From contig NZ_CAJNBK010000005.1 of assembly GCF_905220975.1 (NCBI RefSeq), forward strand, positions 310,001-374,000: 64,000 bases of DNA. Reading direction: 5' to 3'. The notes under the pieces were generated by a model. It was not told where the DNA came from, did not search any database, and saw only the letters and a program-made list of their open reading frames with translations. A program made the position numbers and the translations under genes. Shown here piece after piece: positions 33,972 through 41,804 of the stretch (positions are counted from its first letter, which is position 1; each line of letters opens with the position of its first letter). This DNA comes from Paraburkholderia haematera. GTDB lineage: Bacteria > Pseudomonadota > Gammaproteobacteria > Burkholderiales > Burkholderiaceae.

Positions 33972-36775
33972 TCCGGTTACGCTCCGTCCTGCTGCCGTTA
34001 CTGGTTTTATCCGCGTCGCTCTGCGTGACCTGGATAGTCTGGAATCACGAACGGCAGGCGACTCGCAAAGAGCTTCGCACCCAGTTCGATTACACCATGG
34101 GTGACGCGGTGAGCCGCGTCGAGCAGCGCATGGGAACCTACGAACTGATGTTGCGAGGCGTGCAGAGCCTGTTCGCCGCGAACGGAACCATTGATCGCGA
34201 CCGGTTCCGGCGCTATGTAAGCGCGCTCAATCTTGACGCGAACTTTTCCGGCGTTCATAGCGTTGGTGTGATCGAATGGGTGCCGGCGGCGCGTAAAGCG
34301 GCCCATATAGCGGACATGCGCCAGGGTGGCATTCCAGGCTACTCGATTCACCCCGACGGGCCGCGCCAGGATTATGCCCCGATCGTCCAGCGCGAGCCCT
34401 TTATTGACCTCGCGCGCAGCTCGCCCGGCTTTGACTCCTGGAGCGAAACGGTGCGGCGCTCTGCAATGGAGCAGGCCCGGGACTCCGGCATGGCATCCAT
34501 CTCCGGAAAGGTGCGTCTCACGATCGACGAGGAAGCGGACACTCGGCCAGGTTTCATCATGTACCTTCCGATCTACGCTTCCGGCAAGGCGCAGGACAAC
34601 CTTGTGCAGCGACGGGCGAACATTATCGGTTGGGTCTATGCATCGTTCCGTATGCACGATGTGATGGCCAGTCTCTACGGCGAACAGCCCCCCGGTGTCT
34701 CGCTGGCCATTTACGATGGCGTCGAGCCGTTGGAGGCTGCGCTGCTGCATCGCACGTCGGAGACAGACAACCGGGGTGCGCCCGCGCTCATTTCCGCCCA
34801 CGAATATCTGGTTGTGGACGGGCACGACTGGATGCTCTCGATGAGCGCCTCCAACGCGTTTCGATCCCGGTTGGGACGCAATGCTGAAGCGTTAATTGCG
34901 GGCGCCGGCGGGGGATTGAGTCTCCTGCTGGCGCTTCTGACCTGGCTGATGATGACAGGGCGGGAGCGTGCCATGCGGCTAGCCTCGGCGATGACGCGGG
35001 AGTTGCGTGAGAACGAGGAGAAGTTTCGCGCCATTGCCGACTGCACGGTGAACCTGGAGATCTGGTGGGGACCGGACGGCAAACCTCGCTGGATCAATCC
35101 GTCGGTTGAGTACTACACGGGCTACTCGGTCGACGAGTGCATGGCGATGCCCGACTTCGCCCGCACGCTAATCCATCCGGAGGACATTTCACGCGTTGCG
35201 CCGGAATTCAAGAAGGGGCTTCAGGGTTCTCGCGGCGACGATCTGGAGTTTCGTTGCGTGCGCAAGGATGGATCGCCCCTCTGGCTGTCGCTCTCCTGGG
35301 TTCCGATCAGCAATCAGCGGGGCGACTTCATCGGATTTCGTACAAGCGGCCGCGATATTACCGAGCGTAAAAAGTCGGAGGAGAAGATCCGGGAACTTGC
35401 CTTTTACGACACGCTTACCCGCCTGCCCAATCGCGCGCTTCTGCTGGACCGCCTGAGGCAGGCCATGGTGGCCTGCCGGCAGAACAAGGTCTGCGGTGCC
35501 CTGATGTTCATCGACCTCGACCACTTCAAAACGCTAAACGATACGCTGGGACATGACAAAGGCGATCTGCTTCTGCGGCAGGTCGCGTATCGACTGTCGA
35601 GCAGTGTTAATGAGGGCGACACGGTCGCCCGGGTCGGCGGGGACGAGTTCGTTGTGGTGCTGGGCAATCTGAGTCTGGATCAGGCCAGGGCGACCGCGGA
35701 AACGGAGGCGGTGGGAGAAAGAATTCTCTCCGTGCTGGGGTGCGCCTACCAGCTCAATGGCATCCAGTTCCGGAGTACCGCAAGCATTGGCGTCACCGTA
35801 TTCAGCGGAGAGCAGACTTCCACCGACGAGCTTTTCAAGCAGGCCGATCTCGCCATGTATAAATCGAAGGAACGCGGGCGCAATGCCATGTGCTTCTTCG
35901 ACCCTGCGATGCAAACGGCAGTGCTAAGGCGTGCCGAGCTTGAGGTGGGTCTGCGCAACGCCGTTGAGGAGAACCGGTTTGTCATTCACTATCAGGCGCA
36001 GGTGATTGACGGCAACCATATAACCGGTGCGGAAGCGCTCGTGCGCTGGGCGCATCCTGAGCGCGGCCTGATACCTCCGGGTGAGTTTATCCCGATCGCG
36101 GAGGAATCCGGATTGATTCTCGAGATGGGGCGAACGGTACTGGTGTCCGCGTGCGCCCAGCTCGCCCTGTGGGCGACGCGGCCGTCAATGGCGCATATGT
36201 CGATATCCGTGAACGTAAGCGCGCGGCAATTTCGTGAACCTGACTTCGTGGATGGTGTCCTCGCGGTCATCAACCGGACTGGGGCGAGGGCGGACAAGCT
36301 GAAGCTCGAACTGACCGAGAGTGTGCTCGTTGAGAACGTACAGGACATTATCGAAAAGATGAGTGCTCTTCGCGCTCGGGGCGTGACGTTTTCCCTGGAT
36401 GACTTCGGGACTGGCTACTCTTCGCTGTCTTACCTGAAAAGATTGCCGTTGGACCAGTTAAAGATTGACCGGTCGTTCGTACGCGACATTCTGGTCGACC
36501 CCAACGACGCTGACATCGCGCGAACAATCGTGGCGCTTGCCCGAAGTTTTAACCTGGGCGTTATTGCCGAAGGCGTTGAAACGGAAGCGCAAAGAGATTT
36601 TCTGGCAGTAGCAGGATGTCATGCCTACCAAGGTTTCCTCTTTTGCAAGCCGCTTCCGATTCAGGGTTTTGAGCAGTTTGTGAACCTGTTCAATTCCCGC
36701 GACCGGATGGAAGACCAGCCGGCCGGGCGTGATGAGAGAAACGTGGGTTCAGGTACGGTAACCGGATCTTTATGA
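33968..36775 (+). CDS. CHASE-PAS-GGDEF-EAL c-di-GMP turnover protein
   Basis: 935 residues, start GTG 33968 overlapping the previous stop. Order: membrane segment (5-25), periplasmic CHASE domain (about 50-230), second membrane segment (about 308-332), PAS with PAC (about 350-475), GGDEF (about 480-645) and EAL (about 670-915). The GGDEF motif is intact (GGDEF near 557) with preceding FIDLDHFKTLND; the EAL motif reads EALVRW near 688 and DDFGTGYSSLSYLKRLP is kept. Both synthesis and hydrolysis sites therefore look functional. The CHASE domain is the natural target of the co-translated binding protein. Confidence 0.92.
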   Translation: MIRLRSVLLPLLVLSASLCVTWIVWNHERQATRKELRTQFDYTMGDAVSRVEQRMGTYELMLRGVQSLFAANGTIDRDRFRRYVSALNLDANFSGVHSVGVIEWVPAARKAAHIADMRQGGIPGYSIHPDGPRQDYAPIVQREPFIDLARSSPGFDSWSETVRRSAMEQARDSGMASISGKVRLTIDEEADTRPGFIMYLPIYASGKAQDNLVQRRANIIGWVYASFRMHDVMASLYGEQPPGVSLAIYDGVEPLEAALLHRTSETDNRGAPALISAHEYLVVDGHDWMLSMSASNAFRSRLGRNAEALIAGAGGGLSLLLALLTWLMMTGRERAMRLASAMTRELRENEEKFRAIADCTVNLEIWWGPDGKPRWINPSVEYYTGYSVDECMAMPDFARTLIHPEDISRVAPEFKKGLQGSRGDDLEFRCVRKDGSPLWLSLSWVPISNQRGDFIGFRTSGRDITERKKSEEKIRELAFYDTLTRLPNRALLLDRLRQAMVACRQNKVCGALMFIDLDHFKTLNDTLGHDKGDLLLRQVAYRLSSSVNEGDTVARVGGDEFVVVLGNLSLDQARATAETEAVGERILSVLGCAYQLNGIQFRSTASIGVTVFSGEQTSTDELFKQADLAMYKSKERGRNAMCFFDPAMQTAVLRRAELEVGLRNAVEENRFVIHYQAQVIDGNHITGAEALVRWAHPERGLIPPGEFIPIAEESGLILEMGRTVLVSACAQLALWATRPSMAHMSISVNVSARQFREPDFVDGVLAVINRTGARADKLKLELTESVLVENVQDIIEKMSALRARGVTFSLDDFGTGYSSLSYLKRLPLDQLKIDRSFVRDILVDPNDADIARTIVALARSFNLGVIAEGVETEAQRDFLAVAGCHAYQGFLFCKPLPIQGFEQFVNLFNSRDRMEDQPAGRDERNVGSGTVTGSL

Positions 36776-37072
36776 CGTCACGATCCTGGCTAACGTAATG
36801 GCATGTTCGGGGCATGCCGTTACGCACAAGCCGCATGCGCGGCACGCATCGGCGTTTGGCGTATACGCGATTTTCATTCCGTGTATGCGCAGCTTGAATT
36901 TGTGCAGCGCGCCTAACTGCTGGTAGTCAGCCGTGTCGATCCGGCGGATTTCGAAAACGTCCTCGGGACAGACTGCCGCGCAATCGCCCTTGCCTTCGCA
37001 CCGTTTCAGGTTAACGATCGGAGCGATCACGCCTGCGTCCTGTTTGCATGCCGAAGCCGATGCCTTGCTCAT
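36770..37072 (-). CDS. Small ferredoxin, two Fe-S cluster motifs
   Basis: 100 residues from ATG 37072, which overlaps the stop of the membrane-protein gene (ATGA). The second motif, CRACGLCVTACP, is a standard 4Fe-4S binding pattern. The first, CEGKGDCAAVCP, has 5 rather than 2 residues between its first Cys pair, the variant seen in ferredoxins of the Azotobacter FdI kind with one 3Fe-4S or shifted cluster. It is cytosolic and probably an electron carrier. Convergent with the c-di-GMP gene, overlapping it by 6 bases at the stop codons. Confidence 0.85.
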   Translation of the reverse strand: MSKASASACKQDAGVIAPIVNLKRCEGKGDCAAVCPEDVFEIRRIDTADYQQLGALHKFKLRIHGMKIAYTPNADACRACGLCVTACPEHAITLARIVTS

Positions 37073-37383
37073 GCCTGATCCTCGTTGCGCTTGCCCTCTT
37101 CGGATGAGATATTCTTCTGAAAGTTTTCGCGTTCTTCCGGCGTCATCCGTTCCCACCGACGCCAATGCCGGTGTCCATGGCAACCGCCGCGCCCCCGAAA
37201 ACCGCCGAAGAGAATCCGGCTCAGGATCAACAGGCCCATCGCGTGCAAATAATCGATTGAACGGCCGCCAATGAATAGCGCAGGGACTACCCAATTCCAC
37301 AGCGCCATCACCATCCATCCCAGTACCGCAATGCCCACCAGCACCAGCAGTACTTTGCCGAAGCATCTGAGTTTGAATCTCAT
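37069..37383 (-). CDS. Small membrane protein in the sigma-factor operon (candidate anti-sigma)
   Basis: 104 residues, AAGGAG 7 bases before the ATG. Two hydrophobic segments (about 8-38 and 48-60) are followed by a Gly/His/Arg stretch (GGCHGHRHWRRW) and a charged tail with MTPEERENFQKN, reminiscent of the helical motif in Spy/CpxP-like stress proteins. I do not recognise a named family. It starts 12 bases after the ECF sigma factor stop and overlaps the ferredoxin, so it is co-translated with both. Position and topology allow an anti-sigma or metal/redox-sensing role, which is inference. Confidence 0.7.
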   Translation of the reverse strand: MRFKLRCFGKVLLVLVGIAVLGWMVMALWNWVVPALFIGGRSIDYLHAMGLLILSRILFGGFRGRGGCHGHRHWRRWERMTPEERENFQKNISSEEGKRNEDQA

Positions 37384-37395
37384 CGACTTGCTCCT

Positions 37396-37971
37396 TTAAA
37401 TATCCAGTTCGTCATACACGGCTTGCAGGCGAGCGCGCAGATGCAGTACTGCGTAGCGCTTGCGTGCCAATAGCGTGTTCACGCCGACACCGCTTTCGGA
37501 TGCCAGCTCCTTGAAGCTGCGCCCTTCGAGTTCATGGGCGACAAAGACGTCGCGCTGATTCGCCGGCAATTCGTTGAGCGCGTCTTCCAGGGCTTCCAGC
37601 AGGATTGACCTTGCATAGACGGCTTCCGGGCCGGCGTCGGTCGACGGCAGGGCGAGATCCAACCGATAGTCGGCGTCGTCGGGGTCGTCGGCCATGTCGG
37701 CCAGCGGTTCCTCGCGGCGCTTGCGAAAGCGGTCGATGATGCGGTTCCGTGCGACGCGAAACAGCCACGCGCTCACCTGTTCAATCGGCGCGGGGAGCCG
37801 GTAGGCTTGCACGAACTCGTGAAATACATCTTGCAAGATGTCTTCAGCCTCGCCCTGGTCGTGCACGCGGCGCCGGATGAAATTGCCGAGTTTCGACCGC
37901 TCACGCAACACAGTTGCAGTGATGTCCTTATCTCGTTCGATCATCGGGTTCGGGGTGCGCGGCGGTTCCAT
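37396..37971 (-). CDS. ECF-type RNA polymerase sigma factor
   Basis: 191 residues with region 2 (about 25-95: AEDILQDVFHEFVQAYRLP, SAWLFRVARNRIIDRFRKRR) and region 4 (about 125-185: ALNELPANQRDVFVAHELEGRSFKELASESG). The linker is acidic (DDPDDADYRLDL). Start is ATG 37971, or ATG 37944; neither has a clear ribosome-binding site. Directly upstream is the perfect palindrome ACGTCT-GT-AGACGT. No classical zinc-finger anti-sigma gene follows, but a small membrane protein and a ferredoxin do, suggesting redox or envelope input. Confidence 0.9.
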   Translation of the reverse strand: MEPPRTPNPMIERDKDITATVLRERSKLGNFIRRRVHDQGEAEDILQDVFHEFVQAYRLPAPIEQVSAWLFRVARNRIIDRFRKRREEPLADMADDPDDADYRLDLALPSTDAGPEAVYARSILLEALEDALNELPANQRDVFVAHELEGRSFKELASESGVGVNTLLARKRYAVLHLRARLQAVYDELDI

Positions 37972-37985
37972 ACGTCTGTAGACGT
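37972..37985. promoter_or_regulatory. Palindrome abutting the sigma-factor start codon
   Basis: ACGTCT (37972-37977), GT, AGACGT (37980-37985): a perfect 6-bp inverted repeat touching ATG 37971. It could be an operator, or sequester the start if the transcript begins upstream. Alternatively translation begins at 37944 and this is only promoter DNA. The adjoining 37986-38192 holds no convincing gene. Confidence 0.4.
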
Positions 37986-38192
37986 TTGGCGACTGGAAAT
38001 ATTGTCTGCGAGGGGAAATTTGACGTGGCGGATCGGCACTCCGGTTTCATCTCGAGTGCAAGGATCCACCGTATTGATGGGGTGCGGATCGTGATCGAGG
38101 CGGCCTGGCTCGTGAGTCTGGGTGCGTTGACGCGCCTGATTATCCCTGAACGCGCCATCGCTCGCGCTATCCGCGAGCGCCAATAGCCAGCC

Positions 38193-39320
38193 TCACGAAC
38201 TCGTTTGCCGGCTTTGGCGACAGGCGAACCAGCGCCGCGACGTTGCGGGCTCCTGCGCACGCTCCTCAACCGCGCGCCACCACTTCTCGCCGCGGTGTGG
38301 CTCGCCCAGATCCAGCCGTTCGCCCATGCGAGGTGTCGCAAGCGGAATACCGCGCACGGCGGTGAGCCCGACCACGCGTTCGTAGGGTTCCTGCCAGCGA
38401 TGCATCGCCAGGTCGAACGTGCCGTTGTGAACCGGCACCAGCCAGCGCCCGCGCAGATCGACGTGTGCCTGCACGGTCTCGTCGGGCTGCATGTGGACGT
38501 ACGGCCATTGGGCATCGTAGGCGCCTGTTTCGAGCAGCGTCACGTCGAATGGACCCAACCGTTCGCCAATCGTCTTGAAGCCGTCGAAGTAGCCCGTGTC
38601 GCCGCTGAAGAACACGCGCAGCGCCTCGTCGACGATCACCCACGAGGCCCACAAGGTGCTGTTGCCGTCAAAGAGACTGCGGCCGGAGAAATGCTGCGCC
38701 GGTGTTGCCGTGAACGCCAGGCCGTCGATCTCGACGCTCTGCCACCAGTCGAACTGGCGTACCTGCGACGCGTCGATACCCCATTCGATCAGGCGGTCGC
38801 CGACGCCGAGCGGCGTCAGAAACACCGCCGTTTTCGCGGCGAGCGCCAGCACCGTTTCGCGGTCCAGATGGTCGTAATGGTCGTGCGACAGGATCACGCC
38901 GCGCAGCGGCGGCAAGTCTTCGAGCGCAATGGGCGGTGCATGGAAGCGCTTCGGACCGAAGCGCCGGAACGGCGATGCACGTTCGGCGAAAACAGGGTCA
39001 GTCAGCCAGAACTGACCACGCAGCTTGAGCAGCATGGTCGAATGTCCGAGGCGATACAGGCTCCGATCCGGTGCGGCGTCGAGTTGTTCACGCGACAGGG
39101 CATCCACGGGCAGGGCGCCCGCCGGGACCGTGCCGTCCGGTTTGTTGAGCAGGATATTCCACACGATGCTCAACGTCTTAGCGATTCCTTCAACAGGACG
39201 CGGCTTGACGTTCCGGAAGCGCTCGCCGTCGTGCTGAGCCGACGTGTCGAACGATTCGCGCCCGCGTCGCGCCGCCGTCAGGCCCAGGGTGCGGCGAATA
39301 GAACCGGTGAACGATGTCAT
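38193..39320 (-). CDS. MBL-fold metallo-hydrolase (NAPE-PLD/UlaG-like)
   Basis: 375 residues. The metal-binding motif SHDHYDHLD (HxHxDH) near 145, His in ATPAQHFSGR, Asp in FFSGDTGYFDGF and a late His in PVHNGTFDLAMHRW define the metallo-beta-lactamase fold. The arrangement GHSTMLLKLRGQFWLTDPVF is that of the family including N-acyl-phosphatidylethanolamine phospholipase D. No signal peptide. It is divergent from a TetR gene with two operator copies between them, so it is probably the regulated target. Substrate (phosphodiester, lactone or similar) is unknown. Confidence 0.88.
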   Translation of the reverse strand: MTSFTGSIRRTLGLTAARRGRESFDTSAQHDGERFRNVKPRPVEGIAKTLSIVWNILLNKPDGTVPAGALPVDALSREQLDAAPDRSLYRLGHSTMLLKLRGQFWLTDPVFAERASPFRRFGPKRFHAPPIALEDLPPLRGVILSHDHYDHLDRETVLALAAKTAVFLTPLGVGDRLIEWGIDASQVRQFDWWQSVEIDGLAFTATPAQHFSGRSLFDGNSTLWASWVIVDEALRVFFSGDTGYFDGFKTIGERLGPFDVTLLETGAYDAQWPYVHMQPDETVQAHVDLRGRWLVPVHNGTFDLAMHRWQEPYERVVGLTAVRGIPLATPRMGERLDLGEPHRGEKWWRAVEERAQEPATSRRWFACRQSRQTSS

Positions 39321-39339
39321 GCAAACCGCCTCGATGCAG

Positions 39340-39393
39340 AAAGTAGACTGTTGAGTGTAGTTTGTTTTTGAGAAAAGTAAACTGCCCGGTGTA
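39340..39393. promoter_or_regulatory. Twin TetR operators
   Basis: Two copies of TARAC-N6-GTGTA, each preceded by AAAG: TAGAC...GTGTA at 39344-39359 and TAAAC...GTGTA at 39378-39393. The two 20-bp blocks share 15 bases and are offset by 34 bp. Each is a near-palindrome of the size bound by TetR dimers. They fill the 83-base gap between the divergent MBL and TetR genes. Confidence 0.65.
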
Positions 39394-39403
39394 AAATTTA
39401 GGG

Positions 39404-40018
39404 ATGAACACCAGTGATATCCCCCTTCGTCTGACCGACCGCAAGCGCGCTGCCGTCATTGAGGCGGCCATCGAAGAATTTCTCGCGGCCGGCTTCGACG
39501 CGACCAGCATGGACCGTATCGCGGCGCGCGCGAGTGTCTCCAAGCGAACGGTCTACAACCATTTTCCGAGCAAGGAAGCGCTGTTCGCCGCGATCCTGCG
39601 GCAGTTGTGGGAGTCGAGCGACACGGGAGCGGCGCCGGTTTATTCGGGCACGCATCCCTTGCGTGCGCAGTTGCTTCAGCTTCTGTTGAAGAAACTAAGC
39701 CTGTTGAACGACGAGGCGTTTCTGTCCCTCGCGCGTGTGGCGATCGCCGCAGGCATTCATTCGCCGGAGCGCGCGCGCGATATGGTGACCCGCATGGGTG
39801 AGCGGGAGGAAGATTTGACCGTGTGGATTCGCGCGGCCGCTGCCGACGGCCGCCTCAAGACGGCGGACCCGATGTTCGCCTCGCAGCAGTTGCAGGGCCT
39901 GGTCAAAGCGTTCGCTTTCTGGCCGCAGGTGACGATGGGCCAGCCGCCGCTCGGTGTGGATGAGCAACGGCAGGTCGCGGAATCTGCAGCCGATATGTTT
40001 CTTGCGCGCTATGCGTGA
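39404..40018 (+). CDS. TetR-family regulator
   Basis: 204 residues. HTH at about 15-60 (AAIEEFLAAGFDATSMDRIAARA, SVSKRTVYNHFPSKEALFAAIL) and a C-terminal ligand domain of the AefR-like kind. It is divergent from the MBL hydrolase gene and almost certainly represses it and itself through the twin operators. It converges on the small hypothetical gene at 40039 with a 20-base gap. Confidence 0.92.
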   Translation: MNTSDIPLRLTDRKRAAVIEAAIEEFLAAGFDATSMDRIAARASVSKRTVYNHFPSKEALFAAILRQLWESSDTGAAPVYSGTHPLRAQLLQLLLKKLSLLNDEAFLSLARVAIAAGIHSPERARDMVTRMGEREEDLTVWIRAAAADGRLKTADPMFASQQLQGLVKAFAFWPQVTMGQPPLGVDEQRQVAESAADMFLARYA

Positions 40019-40038
40019 CGTGTGGGCGACGAGATGTT

Positions 40039-40353
40039 TTACGCGTCTTTCAGCCAGGACATTTCTACGGGTGACACCACGAGGCGCCGGGACTCCCGTT
40101 TCAGTTCGAAGATGAACCCGACCAGGATCATGGAGTCGGCATAGGGGATTGGGAATACCTGAGGATTTTCCGCGGTGCGTAACGGGTGCGCCGGGGTATC
40201 GGCTGTCGTCGCGGCATTCTCGCGGACGCTTTCCAGTTCGTCAGCCATGGCCTGGCCACTGACTTTCTGGACGCGGCTACGCAGGTCGCTGAAGGGTTCG
40301 ATGCGCGCCCCGTCTTCGTTGTATTCGGGCACTTCATAGATGAACCAGGACAT
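40039..40353 (-). CDS. Hypothetical protein, 104 aa
   Basis: I do not recognise it. The product starts MSWFIYEVPEYNEDGARIE and has an acidic middle, then a hydrophobic beta-like stretch (SMILVGFIFELKRESRRLVVSP) and ends in MSWLKDA. No signal peptide, no membrane helix of full length. A short AG-rich site lies before the ATG (GGAGACGCAC). It stands alone between the TetR gene and the GAF-Fis regulator gene. Confidence 0.55.
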   Translation of the reverse strand: MSWFIYEVPEYNEDGARIEPFSDLRSRVQKVSGQAMADELESVRENAATTADTPAHPLRTAENPQVFPIPYADSMILVGFIFELKRESRRLVVSPVEMSWLKDA

Positions 40354-40459
40354 GTGCGTCTCCAGAGAAAGGGGGAGACATTTTAGCAGTGGGCATCACG
40401 CCTCCGCGTTTTCCTTGCTCCAGAAACCGGGCCGCACTCAGTCACCATCACAAAAAAGC

Positions 40460-40475
40460 TGAGACAAAAGTCTCA
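40460..40475. promoter_or_regulatory. Perfect palindrome upstream of the GAF-Fis regulator
   Basis: TGAGAC (40460-40465), AAAA, GTCTCA (40470-40475), a perfect 6-bp inverted repeat 106 bases before the regulator start. It is a good candidate autoregulatory or upstream-activator site. No second copy is seen before the monooxygenase gene. Confidence 0.5.
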
Positions 40476-40580
40476 CCCAGTCAGATGCTGCACTGCGGTG
40501 TGATCTTCCGGAACCCGCATGCTAAAAGTCATCCTGAGCGTGCCGCCCAGCGATGCGCGCCGAGCCGACCGGAGACATTC

Positions 40581-41723
40581 ATGCCCTATGTTCCGCAAGT
40601 GAGACACATCGACCGGATCCGCAGGTTGATCGAAGGCCGGACGTCCGGTCGCGGCGCCGATGCTACGCGGCTGGCTTCGTCGTATTGGCGCTCGCTTGAG
40701 CAATATCATCTCGATCCTGGCCTGACAAAGGGTCCGCGCATTCTGACCGCGCCGGAATTACGCGACGTGCAACATCGGGAAGAATCGGTTTTACGGGCCT
40801 CAGGAGAGTGTCTTTCGCGTCTGCATGAGACGGTACGCGAAGCGGACTACTGCGTGATGCTCACCGACGCGCAGGGCGTGACGATCGATTATCGCGTTGA
40901 CCGGGATCGGCGCAACGACTTCAAACGAGCAGGACTTTATTGGGGCTCCTGCTGGTCCGAGCGGGAAGAGGGAACCTGTGGCGTTGCGGCCGTGCTGCTC
41001 GATTCCCAACCGATCACGGTTCATAAGACCGATCATTTTCGCGCCGCTTTTACCGCGTTGACGTGCAGCGCCTCACCGATCTTTGGGCTCGAAGGCGAAC
41101 TGATCGGCGTGCTGGATGCGTCCGCGATTCGCTCGCCTGACGAGCGCGAAAGCCAGCGGCTGATCAATCACATCGTGCGCCATAGCGCGGTGTTGATCGA
41201 GGACAGTTTCTTTCTCAACGCGACCACGGATTGCTGGGTCTTGCTGGCGCACCGGAATCGCCACTACGTGGAAGCCCAGCCGGAGATTCTGATCGCCTTC
41301 GATGCGCGTGGAAATGCGGTCGCGGCCAATCGCCGGGCCAAAGAGTGTGTGCCAGGCCTTGACGGGTTGCCACGGCCTGTCTCCGAGTTATTCGATGTCC
41401 GCGCCGAACGTCTTCTGGATGTCAGGCCTGGTCGCGACATGGTCTCGATGAAATTTGCGGGCAATGGCTCGCCTCTCTATGCGCGGGTTCGTCCGCCCGT
41501 CATTCGCGCGCAACGGCAACCTGCGCCGAAGCCCCGGGATCCCGCCCGCGAGGCGCAACCCACACTCACCGATATCGACGCCCTTGAGCGCGAGCGCATC
41601 GTCAACGCCTTGACGAATGCGAAATGGCGACCGGACGAGACCGCCCAAATCCTTGGCATCTCGCGCGCGACGCTTTACAGACGGATCGCGAAGTTCGGGA
41701 TTGTCCCGCCTCACCGGCAATAG
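40581..41723 (+). CDS. GAF-Fis transcriptional regulator (AcoR-like, without AAA+ domain)
   Basis: 380 residues from ATG 40581 (GGAGAC 8 bases upstream; the frame is open further upstream but lacks a start signal). N-terminal half is the GAF region of AcoR-type activators (ASSYWRSLEQYHLDPG, ADYCVMLTDAQGVTIDYR, GTCGVAAVLLDSQPI). The C-terminus has a Fis-type HTH (ALERERIVNALTNAKWRPDETAQILGISRATLYRRI). The central AAA+ domain with the GAFTGA motif that contacts sigma-54 is missing. It cannot therefore act as a usual sigma-54 activator. It is 81 bases upstream of the flavin monooxygenase and likely controls it. Confidence 0.88.
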   Translation: MPYVPQVRHIDRIRRLIEGRTSGRGADATRLASSYWRSLEQYHLDPGLTKGPRILTAPELRDVQHREESVLRASGECLSRLHETVREADYCVMLTDAQGVTIDYRVDRDRRNDFKRAGLYWGSCWSEREEGTCGVAAVLLDSQPITVHKTDHFRAAFTALTCSASPIFGLEGELIGVLDASAIRSPDERESQRLINHIVRHSAVLIEDSFFLNATTDCWVLLAHRNRHYVEAQPEILIAFDARGNAVAANRRAKECVPGLDGLPRPVSELFDVRAERLLDVRPGRDMVSMKFAGNGSPLYARVRPPVIRAQRQPAPKPRDPAREAQPTLTDIDALERERIVNALTNAKWRPDETAQILGISRATLYRRIAKFGIVPPHRQ

Positions 41724-41804
41724 CGGTCCACGATTATCTAGCGGGCGAAGAACCCGCGCATCACTTCGACGTTTCACTAATCCGTATCGAATGGAGGAGC
41801 AGCC

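Noticed and set aside
37986..38186. Plus-strand frame of 66 codons upstream of the sigma factor
   Set aside because: No recognisable domain, no ribosome-binding site, and it overlaps the probable promoter of the sigma gene. It may be a decayed fragment, but I could not identify the parent.
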